DNA from: UBA5336 sp964625835
GTDB taxonomy: Bacteria > Pseudomonadota > Alphaproteobacteria > Caulobacterales > Hyphomonadaceae
Reading direction: 5' to 3'
DNA: 52,747 nt
NCBI GenBank assembly: GCA_964625835.1
Contig: CAZVES010000004.1
Span: forward strand, 1 to 52,747
The translations under genes were made by a program, and so were the position numbers. The notes under the pieces were generated by a model. That model had not been told where the DNA came from. It searched no databases and worked only from the letters and a program-made list of their open reading frames with translations. Below, piece by piece: positions 1 to 8,598 of the stretch. Each line of letters begins with the position of its first letter. The first letter of the stretch is position 1.

Positions 1-709
1 AGGCGATGTAGCGCTCATCAGGGCTCCACCAGTAGCCCGTGTAGCGGCTCATCTCCTCCTGGGCGACGAATTCGGCGACGCCGTAGTAGACGGCATTATC
101 CGGCTCGGCTTCGGGCGTCAGGCGCTGCTCTTCGCCCGTCTCTAGATCAATCGCCCAGACCGCGCCGTCGCGTACGAAGCTGACATGGTTTCCGTTCGGG
201 CTGACCTTGGCGTCATACTCGAAGGCATCGGTCTGGGTCAGCTGGCGTGTGGATGGCCCGTCAGCCGTCAGTTCGACAAGATGCAGGTCCCCGCCAATGG
301 GCACGAGGATCGTGTCGACCGTCCCCCAGTCATAGGCGACGATCCCGCGCGAGCCTGCAATCCGCTTGCGCTCACGCAGGGCTTTCTCTTCTTCCGAAAG
401 CTCCACCTCTTCCGGTTCCAGCAGCGTGGAATCCACCAGCATGGACTGCGCGCCGGTGGCCACGTCGAACTGCCACAGGTCGAAGCGCGCCGCGTCCTCC
501 TCGCGCGCCTTCAGGAAGGTCACGCGCTGGCCGTCGGGCGAGTATTTCACGCTGCGCGGGCTCGGCCCCGAAAGGCTCGGACTGGCATAAAGCCGTTCAA
601 TCGTCAGCTTGGGCGAGGTCTCGGCCATGTCAGTCTCCGTCTGGGATTGGGCCGGGCTCTCACACCCCGCCAGGACAAGCGCGCCAAGCGCCCCGATCAG
701 CCTTTTCAT
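1..709 (-). CDS. Dipeptidyl-peptidase IV (S9B) lipoprotein, N-terminal part
   Basis: Only the first 236 residues are present; the gene runs off the left edge, so the catalytic hydrolase domain is missing. The N-terminus is a lipoprotein signal with lipobox LAGC (Cys16). The visible part is the beta-propeller domain of the DPP IV family, which removes X-Pro or X-Ala dipeptides from peptide N-termini in the periplasm or on a membrane surface. The diagnostic segment near residues 212-228 reads EFVAQEEMSRYTGYWWSPD; its Glu-Glu pair binds the substrate amino terminus in this family. The start ATG (709-707) overlaps the TGA of the upstream lipoprotein gene by 4 bp, so the two are probably translationally coupled. 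The family call rests on the propeller and Glu-Glu motif only. Confidence 0.85.
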   Translation of the reverse strand, partial: MKRLIGALGALVLAGCESPAQSQTETDMAETSPKLTIERLYASPSLSGPSPRSVKYSPDGQRVTFLKAREEDAARFDLWQFDVATGAQSMLVDSTLLEPEEVELSEEEKALRERKRIAGSRGIVAYDWGTVDTILVPIGGDLHLVELTADGPSTRQLTQTDAFEYDAKVSPNGNHVSFVRDGAVWAIDLETGEEQRLTPEAEPDNAVYYGVAEFVAQEEMSRYTGYWWSPDERYIA

Positions 710-1125
710 TCGCTCTCGCCCTCCAGGGGTTCGGCCTCCCAGGCCATCAGAAAGTCGCGCCCGACCGCGAATGTCGTGCCTTCGATCTCGCCATCTTCCA
801 ACTCGCCGGAATGGATGTAGCGGCCCGAATTGTCTTCTGTCACGGCCGTGAACAGCACCTCGTCATCATTGACGATGGCGCGCGCCACCAGAAACGGGCT
901 GCCATAGAAACTGCCGGTGAGGACGCCATCCTCCACAGCTTCGACCACCATCACCGTCTTGCTGGGTGCCTCGGTCGGCGAAAAGAAAAGCGAGACATCC
1001 CAATTTCCGATGAGGTCTTCGGCGTTGGCTTGGATTTCGATGTCTTCCGGTTCATTTGTCTCGGGCACGGTGGCGCAGGCGGCAAGCAGGGCGAGCGGGG
1101 CGATGATCGCAGGGGCGAGTCTCAT
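706..1125 (-). CDS. Small lipoprotein of unknown function
   Basis: This 139-residue protein begins with a lipoprotein signal (lipobox LAAC, Cys16) followed by an acidic linker. The rest is rich in short beta-strand-like stretches (NWDVSLFF, VLTGSFYGSPF, VLFTAVTED), which suggests a small lipocalin-like barrel, but I do not recognise the family. Its stop codon overlaps the start of the dipeptidyl-peptidase IV gene (ATGA), so the two form an operon transcribed leftward. The 115 bases between it and the divergent Sel1 gene presumably hold its promoter. Cleavage and lipidation by Lgt and LspA are inferred from the lipobox. Confidence 0.7.
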   Translation of the reverse strand: MRLAPAIIAPLALLAACATVPETNEPEDIEIQANAEDLIGNWDVSLFFSPTEAPSKTVMVVEAVEDGVLTGSFYGSPFLVARAIVNDDEVLFTAVTEDNSGRYIHSGELEDGEIEGTTFAVGRDFLMAWEAEPLEGESE

Positions 1126-1240
1126 GCCCTATCGGTCCGATGCAGCGCGCGGAAGGTCAAGTCCGAATACGAAAGTCCGAAAGAGTCACCGCTCGCCCTA
1201 TCCACTGGACGCCCCCGCGCTGGCACATAGCTCTTGTATT

Positions 1241-1870
1241 ATGTTTGACTCAAGCGCCCAAGCCCTCTTCGAGACCGCCCATGCCCTGATGGCGCGCAGC
1301 GATGGCGGGACGGCCCTTGCCGAAGCGGCCGACCTGATGAAGCGCGCGGCCGATGCGGGCCATGCCGGCGCGGCGAACAATTACGGTGCCATGCTCCAAC
1401 ATGGTCGCGGCGTGGCAGAAGACCTGTCAGCAGCGCGTCAGTACTACGCTCAGGCCGCAGAAGCAGGTCTGCCTGCCGGCCAGTTCAACATCGGCTTTAT
1501 GTGGCTGCATGGCCTAGGCGGGGCGAAGGACACTACAGAAGCCCGCCGATGGTTCACCCTTGCAGCCGGGCAGGGCGAGCTCGATGCGCTCACCCATGTC
1601 GGCGCGATGTCCATGACCGGCAAAGGCGGCCCGCAGGACTTCGCCGCCGCGACAGAGTGGTGGGAAGCCGGCGCGCGTGCCGGAGACAGCCGCTGCGCCT
1701 TTAATCTCGGCGTCGCCTGCGCAGGCGGCCACGGCGCTACGCCCGACTTCGTGGCGGCCTGGCGATGGTTCGCGCTGGCCAAGAGGCTGGGCAACCCGGC
1801 CGCACGTCCCGAAATGGAGAAACTGTGGGCAGTGATGGATGAAGACGAGCGGATACGCGCCACCGCTTGA
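1241..1870 (+). CDS. Sel1-repeat protein
   Basis: The protein has 209 residues, almost all of them Sel1-like repeats: A-A-x-x-G-x-x-x-A-x-x-x-x-G segments recur about every 36 residues (for example AGHAGAANNYGAML and AGLPAGQFNIGFMWLHG). Sel1 repeats form a right-handed helical solenoid used for protein-protein contacts. There is no signal peptide, so it is probably cytoplasmic. I chose the ATG at 1241 because the repeats begin shortly after it and the upstream in-frame sequence is not repeat-like. There is no clear Shine-Dalgarno sequence before this ATG, so the start is moderately certain. It lies 63 bp before ettA on the same strand and may be co-transcribed with it. The partner is unknown. 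Confidence 0.8.
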   Translation: MFDSSAQALFETAHALMARSDGGTALAEAADLMKRAADAGHAGAANNYGAMLQHGRGVAEDLSAARQYYAQAAEAGLPAGQFNIGFMWLHGLGGAKDTTEARRWFTLAAGQGELDALTHVGAMSMTGKGGPQDFAAATEWWEAGARAGDSRCAFNLGVACAGGHGATPDFVAAWRWFALAKRLGNPAARPEMEKLWAVMDEDERIRATA

Positions 1871-1933
1871 TTTTCCCTCCGCCCCGCGCGAGTAACCGCT
1901 TTCACTGTTTTCCGCCCTTCAGGAGCCAAGCCC

Positions 1934-3598
1934 ATGGCCACCCAATACGTCTATCACATGCAGGGGGTCTCCAAGACCTATCCCGGTGGCAAGAAGGTGT
2001 TCGAGAACATCCACCTCTCCTTCCTGCCCGATGCGAAGATCGGCGTGGTCGGCGTGAACGGTGCGGGCAAGTCCACCCTCCTGAAGATCATGGCCGGGAT
2101 CGAGACAGAGTATAATGGCGAGGCCTGGGCGGCGGACGGCGTGAAAGTCGGTTACCTGCCCCAGGAGCCCAAACTGGACCCGGAAAAGAACGTGATCGAG
2201 AATATCGAATCCGTCGTGCCAGAAAAGCAGATGGTGGAGAAATTCAACGAGATTTCCGCCCGCCTTGGCGAAGAGTACACGGACGAACTGATGGAGGAGA
2301 TGACCGCCCTCCAGGAGCAGATCGACGCCGCCGATGCCTGGGACATTGACAGCAAGATCCAGATGGCCATGGACGCCCTGCGGTGCCCGGACGACTTTGC
2401 CGATGTGACCACGCTTTCAGGCGGGGAGTTGCGCCGCGTTGCGATCTGCCAGCTTCTCCTGTCCAAACCGGACATGATCCTGATGGACGAGCCGACAAAC
2501 CATCTCGACGCCGAGACGGTGGCCTGGCTGCAGAACTACCTGATCAACTTTCCCGGCTGCGTGATCCTCGTCACCCACGACCGCTACTTCCTCGATGACA
2601 TCACCGGCTGGATCCTGGAACTCGACCGTGGCAGCGGCATTCCCTATCAGGGCAATTATTCCGACTGGCTGGAACAGAAGGCCAAGCGCATGGCCCAGGA
2701 AAGCCGCTCGGAGAGCAACAAGCAGCGCGCCCTGGAGCGCGAGCTGGAATGGGTGCGTGCCGGTGCCAAGGCCCGGCAGGCGAAATCCAAGGCCCGGATC
2801 CAGCGTTACGAGGAAATGGCCAGCCAGGCCGAGAAGGAGAAGGTCTCCACCGCCCAGATCCGCATTCCCCCTGGCCCCCGCCTTGGCAACCTCGTCCTCG
2901 AGGCCGACAAGATTCGCAAGGGCTTTGGCAACAACCTCCTGATCGAGGACCTCTCCTTCACCCTGCCCCCTGGCGGCATTGTCGGCGTGATCGGGCCAAA
3001 CGGGGCGGGCAAGTCGACCCTCTTCAAGATGATTCTCGGCCATGAGGAGCCCGATTCCGGCGCGCTGCGCGTCGGTGACACCGTCAAGATGGGCTATGTG
3101 GACCAGAGCCGGGACACCCTGACGGCCACCAACAATGTGTGGCAGGAAATCTCCGACGGGCTCGATGTGCTCGACCTCGGCGGGGTTGAGGTCAATTCGC
3201 GCGCCTACGTCTCGGCTTTCAACTTCAAGAAGACCGACCAGCAAAAGCCCGTCGGCAAGCTGTCGGGCGGTGAGCGAAACCGGGTGCATCTGGCCAAGAT
3301 GCTGCGCCGCGGCGGCAACCTCCTGCTGCTCGACGAGCCGACCAATGACCTCGACGTGGAGACCCTGCAGGCACTTGAAGAGGGCCTTGAGGGCTTCCCG
3401 GGCTGCGCCGTGGTGATCTCCCACGACCGCTGGTTCCTGGACCGCATGGCCACCCATATCCTCGCCTTCGAGGGCAACAGCCATGTGGAATGGTTCGAGG
3501 GCGACTTCTCGTCATACCTTGAAGACAAGAAACGCCGCCTCGGCGCAGATGCCGTCGAGCCCAAACGTGTGAAGTTCAAGAAGCTGACCCGCGGATAG
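1934..3598 (+). CDS. ettA: Energy-dependent translational throttle protein EttA (ABC-F)
   Basis: The protein has 554 residues, the usual EttA length. Two ABC ATPase domains are visible. Walker A motifs GVNGAGKST (about residues 40-48) and GPNGAGKST (about 353-361) are paired with signature motifs LSGGELRR (about 160) and LSGGERNR (about 442). A charged linker rich in Arg, Lys and Glu lies between them, as in the P-site tRNA-interaction motif of ABC-F proteins. No membrane segments are present, which fits a soluble ribosome-binding factor. In Escherichia coli EttA binds the E site and restrains the first elongation steps when ATP is low. The N-terminus matches the EttA type rather than Uup or the antibiotic-resistance ABC-F proteins. 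Confidence 0.95.
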   Translation: MATQYVYHMQGVSKTYPGGKKVFENIHLSFLPDAKIGVVGVNGAGKSTLLKIMAGIETEYNGEAWAADGVKVGYLPQEPKLDPEKNVIENIESVVPEKQMVEKFNEISARLGEEYTDELMEEMTALQEQIDAADAWDIDSKIQMAMDALRCPDDFADVTTLSGGELRRVAICQLLLSKPDMILMDEPTNHLDAETVAWLQNYLINFPGCVILVTHDRYFLDDITGWILELDRGSGIPYQGNYSDWLEQKAKRMAQESRSESNKQRALERELEWVRAGAKARQAKSKARIQRYEEMASQAEKEKVSTAQIRIPPGPRLGNLVLEADKIRKGFGNNLLIEDLSFTLPPGGIVGVIGPNGAGKSTLFKMILGHEEPDSGALRVGDTVKMGYVDQSRDTLTATNNVWQEISDGLDVLDLGGVEVNSRAYVSAFNFKKTDQQKPVGKLSGGERNRVHLAKMLRRGGNLLLLDEPTNDLDVETLQALEEGLEGFPGCAVVISHDRWFLDRMATHILAFEGNSHVEWFEGDFSSYLEDKKRRLGADAVEPKRVKFKKLTRG

Positions 3599-3689
3599 TC
3601 GCGCGCCAGCGCCTTGAGACGATGGCACAGGGTGGTGCATGCTGCCATTTCTACTTTGGGTCAGCATATCAAGCCGGGAGCGATCAGAG

Positions 3690-5285
3690 ATGGCGCAATG
3701 GAAACATTTGGGCGTGGCGATCGCTGCGGTGTGGCTCGCGGGGTGCGAGCCGGTCGGCCCGGTCGGGGACGATCCAATCGCGACAGGCCTGCCCGCGCTG
3801 ACACTGCCCGAACTGGCGCGAGGGCTTCAGGCAGGAGACTTCACGTCTGCTGAACTGACCGGTGCCTATATCGACCGGATTGAGCGCGTCGATCCCCTGC
3901 TCCAGTCCGTTCTTGCCATAAATCCCGCCGCACTCGAACAGGCACGCGCCAGCGATGAACGGCGCGCGGACGGCACGGGACTTGGACCGCTGGATGGCAT
4001 CCCGATCCTCCTGAAGGACAATATAGAAACCGCTGACCCCGGGCTTGCCACCACGGCCGGTGCCCTGGCACTCGAAGCCAATGTCACGGGCCGCGACAGC
4101 CCTCTGGTGGCGGGCCTGCGCGCACAAGGCGCGGTGATCCTGGGCAAGACCAATCTCAGCCAGTGGGCCAATTTCCGCTCTGAAACCTCCATCAGCGGCT
4201 GGTCTGCCCTGGGCGGACAGGTGCGCAATCCGCACATGCTGGACCGCTCGCCCTGCGGGTCCTCGTCCGGTTCCGGCGCAGCTGCCGCCGCAAGCCTCGC
4301 CGCCGGAACGATCGGAACCGAGACCAATGGCTCGATCATCTGCCCGGCCAACGTGAATGGCGTGGTCGGTTTCAAGCCCACGGTCGGCCTGGTTTCCCAG
4401 GACCACATCATCCCGATTTCATCCTCGCAGGACACAGCCGGTCCGATGACCAAAACAGTCACTGGTGCGGCGATGATGCTGACCGCGATGGCCACAGGCC
4501 CCGGCGCGAGCGACTATGCCGCAGCGCTCGATGCGTCCTCTCTTGAGGGCCTTCGGATCGGCGTGCTGCGCAACGCCCAGGGCAGCAATGGCGATGTGAT
4601 TGCCACATTCGATAAAGCTGTTGGAATACTGGAAGCACAAGGCGCGATCCTCGTGGAAATCAACGAATTCGACATCGGCGTGGAAGGCTTCTGGGGCCAG
4701 GCGCGCAGCGTGCTGGACTACGAATTCAAGGCGACCCTCGACGACTATCTTGCCAATGCGCCAGCCGACCTGCCGGTCCGGTCCCTGGCCGAACTGATCG
4801 ACTACAACGAGGCCGCAGCCGATATCGAACTCGCCCTGTTCGACCAGTCCATCTTCAAGGGGGCCATCGGGCTGCCTGGCCTTGACGATCCCGTCTATAT
4901 CGACGCACGCGAAACGGTGCGCCGCGCCACCGGCCCGGACGGCATCGACAGGCTGATGGCTGAGAATGATGTGGCCGTACTCGTCTCACCCTCCGGTGTC
5001 CTCGCGACCCATATCGATGCGGTCCATGGCGACGTCTGGCCAGCATGGGCAGGCGCCGGCTGGATGGCCGCGATTTCAGGCTATCCCCATGCCAGCGTGC
5101 CGATGGGCACGGTCCACGGCCTGCCAATCGGTCTCTCATTCATTGCCAGTGCGGGCCAGGATGGCGCTGTCCTCTCCTATGCCTACGCCTATGAACAGGC
5201 GAGCCGGGCGCGGGCCGAACCGCAATACCTTACCACAGCAGAACAGCGCCCGGAAATCGCTGCGGCGATGGCAGGCCGCCCTTGA
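3690..5285 (+). CDS. Exported amidase-signature lipoprotein
   Basis: From the ATG at 3690 the protein has 531 residues with a lipoprotein signal (lipobox LAGC, Cys19). This start is supported by the signal peptide directly behind it and a GGGAG sequence about 10 bases upstream. The amidase-signature Ser-cisSer-Lys triad is visible: Lys109 in ILLKDNIE, the serine-rich block CGSSSGSGAA (190-199), and Ser215 in GTETNGSIICPA. Family members hydrolyse amides; the substrate cannot be told from sequence. A lipid-anchored member suggests periplasmic use of exogenous amides or peptides. There are no gatC or gatB neighbours, so this is not the tRNA amidotransferase. The stop overlaps the next gene's start by 4 bp (TTGA). 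Confidence 0.88.
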   Translation: MAQWKHLGVAIAAVWLAGCEPVGPVGDDPIATGLPALTLPELARGLQAGDFTSAELTGAYIDRIERVDPLLQSVLAINPAALEQARASDERRADGTGLGPLDGIPILLKDNIETADPGLATTAGALALEANVTGRDSPLVAGLRAQGAVILGKTNLSQWANFRSETSISGWSALGGQVRNPHMLDRSPCGSSSGSGAAAAASLAAGTIGTETNGSIICPANVNGVVGFKPTVGLVSQDHIIPISSSQDTAGPMTKTVTGAAMMLTAMATGPGASDYAAALDASSLEGLRIGVLRNAQGSNGDVIATFDKAVGILEAQGAILVEINEFDIGVEGFWGQARSVLDYEFKATLDDYLANAPADLPVRSLAELIDYNEAAADIELALFDQSIFKGAIGLPGLDDPVYIDARETVRRATGPDGIDRLMAENDVAVLVSPSGVLATHIDAVHGDVWPAWAGAGWMAAISGYPHASVPMGTVHGLPIGLSFIASAGQDGAVLSYAYAYEQASRARAEPQYLTTAEQRPEIAAAMAGRP

Positions 5286-5749
5286 GCCCCATCACGCTTC
5301 TCATTGATGCCGATGCCTGCCCGGTGAAGGACGAATGCTACCGCGTGGCCAGGCGCTGCGGGCTTGAGGTGCGGGTGGTCTCCAACAGCTTCATCCGCGT
5401 GCCTGTGAGCGATACGGTGAAGCTGGTCGTTGTCTCTGACGGTTTCGATGCCGCCGATGACTGGATTGCGCAGCGCGCCGATGCGTACACCATCGTAATC
5501 ACCGCAGACATCCTGCTGGCCGAGCGCTGCCTGAAGGCCGGGGCCCGCGTCCTCGCGCCCAATGGAAAGCCGTTCACCGCAGACAGCATCGGCGGGGCCA
5601 TCGCCACCCGCGCCATCAAGGCCGACTTGCGCGACACCGTGGTGGGCGGGCTTGCGGGTGGGCCACCGCCCTTTACAAAAGCCGACCGGTCAAACTTCCT
5701 CCAGGTCCTTGATCGGGAAGTGGTGGCGCTGAGCAAGGATCAGGCCTGA
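5282..5749 (+). CDS. YaiI/YqxD (DUF188) family protein
   Basis: The 155-residue protein opens with the family hallmark LLIDADACPVKDE and continues with the expected alternating strands and helices, matching the DUF188 family (E. coli YaiI, Bacillus YqxD), whose fold resembles PIN-type nucleases. The biochemical role of the family is not established. The start is a TTG at 5282 that overlaps the amidase stop (TTGA), giving tight coupling; no ATG lies nearby and the hallmark begins immediately after. Its 3' end overlaps the convergent membrane-protein gene by about 10 bases. Confidence 0.88.
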   Translation: MSPITLLIDADACPVKDECYRVARRCGLEVRVVSNSFIRVPVSDTVKLVVVSDGFDAADDWIAQRADAYTIVITADILLAERCLKAGARVLAPNGKPFTADSIGGAIATRAIKADLRDTVVGGLAGGPPPFTKADRSNFLQVLDREVVALSKDQA

Positions 5750-6060
5750 CGTCCACGCGCCGACTTCAGGCCCTGGCCAAAGGCGAAGGCGCACACTTCG
5801 ATGATGGCGCGCGCCAGAAGTGTCAGCAGTATGCCAAAGATCGTCGCCTCGTTCACCAATGTGCGATAGAGGATCAGCCCCTGATCGTTCAGCAGGGGCG
5901 GAGTGTAGATCCAGCTGTACAACACCTGGATGAAGTCCTGCAGAGCCCGGATCATGCCCGGTGCAAAAGCAAAGCAAAGCACCATGATGACGATGACCAG
6001 CACGAAGCTGAGCACCAGCTTGGTCGACGCCCGCGTCAGTGAGCCCAGTAGCATCATCAT
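5740..6060 (-). CDS. Small membrane protein of unknown function
   Basis: This 106-residue protein has two hydrophobic segments: about residues 13-33 (VLSFVLVIVIMVLCFAFAPG) and about 72-94 (ATIFGILLTLLARAIIEVC). The hydrophilic tail ends in basic residues. I do not recognise a family. The gene is transcribed leftward and converges with the DUF188 gene, overlapping it slightly. About 150 bases separate it from the histidine kinase gene upstream; that gap shows no convincing terminator. Confidence 0.6.
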   Translation of the reverse strand: MMMLLGSLTRASTKLVLSFVLVIVIMVLCFAFAPGMIRALQDFIQVLYSWIYTPPLLNDQGLILYRTLVNEATIFGILLTLLARAIIEVCAFAFGQGLKSARGRQA

Positions 6061-6209
6061 CGCTTCGCCCTTCCTTCGCTGCCGTCACAGCTTCACCCAC
6101 TGGAAAGATTAAGCACGCCTCGCGGGGCCTTGTCATGCCAGGACCTGCAGTCTGGCGGCGCGGGCGCTTTCGCCTCTGATGACCGTTTCTGTCGGAGTCG
6201 GACTCGTGT

Positions 6210-7847
6210 TCAGGCGCGCAGTGACTGTTCTTCCTCAAGGGGCGATCCGCTTGCATTGATGTAGTCTGCAAGGGTTGTGACGAGTTCCGGGCCACGGATG
6301 GGTTTGGCAATGACACCGGCAAATCCGGCCGCCATGCAGTGGCGACGGCGCGCCTGGCTGGAATCTGCCGTAACGGCCAGGCAAAGCGTGTCCCGGTTGG
6401 GCCCGTCACGGCCGCGCAGCATCTTGATCAGCACATCGCCCTGGCCGTCTCTCAGGAAGTAATCGCAAAGGATGGCCTGGTAGGTCTTCTGGTCGATCTT
6501 GCGCCTGGCCTGGGCCAGTGTTGAAACTGTATCCACTCGCCAACCGGCGGAATTCAGCGTGGACTCGATCAGCGCCTGGCTCGCAGCATGGTCTTCAATG
6601 AGCAGGATTTCGCCAAGGACAAAAATGGCCCGCCCCCTTGCCATTGAAGACTGAGGAGTGGTTTCCGTCGCCAGGCGTGGCCCGGCCCTTCGCAACGGCA
6701 GGGTCAAAGTGAAAACACTGCCACCATCAACACCGCGCGCATAGTCAATGTCCCCGTCCATGGCCCGCGCAATGTCCCTTGAAATGCTCAAACCCAGTCC
6801 GGCGCCGCTGGCCTGGAATTCGGATGGCAGGGAAAGGCGCTGGAAGGGTTGGAATAGTTTCGGCACGTCCTTGTCGGCAATTCCAGGGCCGGAATCGCTG
6901 ACCTGTACCTTGAATGCGACCTGCCCTTCCTCCCTTTCGCGGCCCGAGAAGTGGACACTGAGATCCCCATCGGGCGCATACTTGATCGCATTCGAGATGA
7001 GGTTTCCAAGGATCTGCACGATCCTCATTGCATCGCCTTCCAGCCTTGCAGGCAACGCCTTGTCGACGACAATGTCCAGATGGATGTTCCGCTGCTCGGC
7101 TCGCGGCGTCCAGAGCTCGCAAAGCCCATCGGCAAGCGACTTCAGGGTGAAAGGTGAGCGTTCAGTGTCCAACCGCCCTGCGCCGGCCTGCCCGGCTTCC
7201 ACAGTGCGCGATACCAGTTCGGCCAGCGCTTCGGTGGACCGCGCAATCGCTTCAAGGCTGCGCCGGGCCTTGGGCGTCGAATTCTGCTTCAGGAGCCGCT
7301 CCGTGTGCCCCAGCATCGCCGTCAGCGGCGTGCGCACTTCATGGCCAAGCCGCGCGAGCGCGGTGCCTGCCTGCACACGCTGCATCCTGGATTGCCTGTT
7401 CATGGTCTGGAGACGCTGGGCGGCGGCGCGCATCTGTTGGGCCCGGCGCGTGTTCTCCTCGCTCAGCGCAATGCCAAGTGACGCGGGGCTGACAAAGCCG
7501 TAATAGGCCCCGCCATGGGTGACGACGACGCCCTGTTCGAACCCCTTTCCACCTTCGCTGGCAATCGCATGGGCCACCTCGCCGAGGGGCTGGCCGGACC
7601 GGGCCATGACGGGCTCGACATCAATCAAGGGCATGATCGGCTGGCTCGCCGCGGCAGCCGCATCCAGCCTGCAAGCCTGCCCGAGTATCGCGTGACGGGT
7701 GATGACCCCGACCAGAGTGCGCTCGAACACAACGGCCATCGCGTGCTTGTCGGTGTGGATCAGGAACCAGTCCATGACCTCACCGACATATTGGGTCGGC
7801 GAGAGCGGCGCACAGTCGGCAATCAGGCTTTCGATACGAGTAGGCAT
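6210..7847 (-). CDS. Soluble hybrid sensor histidine kinase with receiver domain
   Basis: The protein has 545 residues and no membrane segment. Residues 1-127 look like a pair of CBS-type sensory modules (AVVFERTLVGVITRHAIL). A helical linker leads to a HisKA domain with phospho-acceptor His169 in LGHEVRTPL. The HATPase domain has N-box Asn286 (SNAIKYA), G1 DSGPGI (318-323) and G2 GAGLGLSI (348-355). The C-terminal receiver has Asp419, phospho-acceptor Asp462 (LCDYFLRD), Thr493 and Lys515 (AKPI). It should autophosphorylate and pass phosphate to its own receiver, with output through an unlinked phosphotransferase. No cognate regulator sits beside it. The N-terminal CBS assignment is less certain than the kinase and receiver. 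Confidence 0.9.
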   Translation of the reverse strand: MPTRIESLIADCAPLSPTQYVGEVMDWFLIHTDKHAMAVVFERTLVGVITRHAILGQACRLDAAAAASQPIMPLIDVEPVMARSGQPLGEVAHAIASEGGKGFEQGVVVTHGGAYYGFVSPASLGIALSEENTRRAQQMRAAAQRLQTMNRQSRMQRVQAGTALARLGHEVRTPLTAMLGHTERLLKQNSTPKARRSLEAIARSTEALAELVSRTVEAGQAGAGRLDTERSPFTLKSLADGLCELWTPRAEQRNIHLDIVVDKALPARLEGDAMRIVQILGNLISNAIKYAPDGDLSVHFSGREREEGQVAFKVQVSDSGPGIADKDVPKLFQPFQRLSLPSEFQASGAGLGLSISRDIARAMDGDIDYARGVDGGSVFTLTLPLRRAGPRLATETTPQSSMARGRAIFVLGEILLIEDHAASQALIESTLNSAGWRVDTVSTLAQARRKIDQKTYQAILCDYFLRDGQGDVLIKMLRGRDGPNRDTLCLAVTADSSQARRRHCMAAGFAGVIAKPIRGPELVTTLADYINASGSPLEEEQSLRA

Positions 7848-7924
7848 AATCTACAGGCGTCCTTGGTTAACGCCTTTTCTGAAGCCCAAGTCTTACCTGC
7901 ACGTAAACCGCGCAGAAGCTTGAT

Positions 7925-8527
7925 TTACGTGATTTCGTTCTGGTGGCGCACAATCTTGCCAACCAGACCGTATTCAACAGCTTCTTCTGCACTCATCCAG
8001 AAGTCACGGTCTGTGTCTTCCTTGATCTTTTCAAGTGGTTGACCTGTTGCTTCAGCAAAAATCCCGTTCAGACGCTCGCGCATCTTGATGATTTCGCGGG
8101 CTTGGATCTCGACATCTGTCGCTTGTCCACCAACGCCCCCACGCGGTTCATGCAAAAGGAAACGAGTATTTGGCAGAGCGTAGCGGTTTTCTTTACTTGC
8201 CGCCGAATAAATCAGCGCACCGGCCGAGGCGCACCAGCCCGTTCCAAGCACTTTGACCGGTGCTGACACGAACTTGATCATGTCATGAATCATGTCGCCG
8301 CTTTCCACATGGCCACCGGGCGAGGACAGCACCAGCAGGATGGGATCGTGATTGTTGGATGAAAGGGCCAGCAAACGCTCGCAGACCCTTCGCGCCTGCT
8401 TGTCATCAATCCCGCCTGTGAGCAGGATTGTGCGCGCGTTGAAAAGTGCCTCTTCAAGGAACGCATTCGGCTCGCTTTGCGGCGGGTTCTGGTCTTCGTC
8501 GTCTAGGCGGATCATAGGATCACTCAT
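7925..8527 (-). CDS. ClpP-family serine protease, variant type
   Basis: The protein has 200 residues, like ClpP, with the core fold intact. The catalytic triad aligns as Ser101 in GWCASAGA, His126 in LLHEPRGG and Asp175 in TDRDFWMSAEEAVEYGL. The motifs differ from housekeeping ClpP (GMAASMGA and HQP), and no clpX or clpA is adjacent, so this is probably a paralogous ClpP-like subunit. It may work with a Clp ATPase encoded elsewhere or in a mixed tetradecamer. The acidic N-terminal 20 residues replace the usual ClpP propeptide. It lies downstream of trcR on the same strand with a 71-base spacer. A weak ribosome-binding site makes the exact start less sure. Confidence 0.85.
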   Translation of the reverse strand: MSDPMIRLDDEDQNPPQSEPNAFLEEALFNARTILLTGGIDDKQARRVCERLLALSSNNHDPILLVLSSPGGHVESGDMIHDMIKFVSAPVKVLGTGWCASAGALIYSAASKENRYALPNTRFLLHEPRGGVGGQATDVEIQAREIIKMRERLNGIFAEATGQPLEKIKEDTDRDFWMSAEEAVEYGLVGKIVRHQNEIT

Positions 8528-8598
8528 TTGATGCTTGGGCTTACTAGGTGAGGGGCACCGCCGACCGGGTCAAGCGCGCTCGACGCCGGAGCGCGTGC

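Noticed and set aside
247..1230. Long plus-strand open frame opposite the peptidase and lipoprotein genes
   Set aside because: It is rich in Arg, Pro and Ser with no recognisable domain, and lies antisense to two genes with clear signal peptides and coupled starts.
2417..3484. 355-residue minus-strand frame opposite ettA
   Set aside because: It is a high-GC shadow of the ABC-F gene; no ribosome-binding site or domain.
8545..8573. TTGACC-N17-CACCTA as a promoter for the ClpP-like gene
   Set aside because: The -35 is good but the -10 matches the consensus at only one base.
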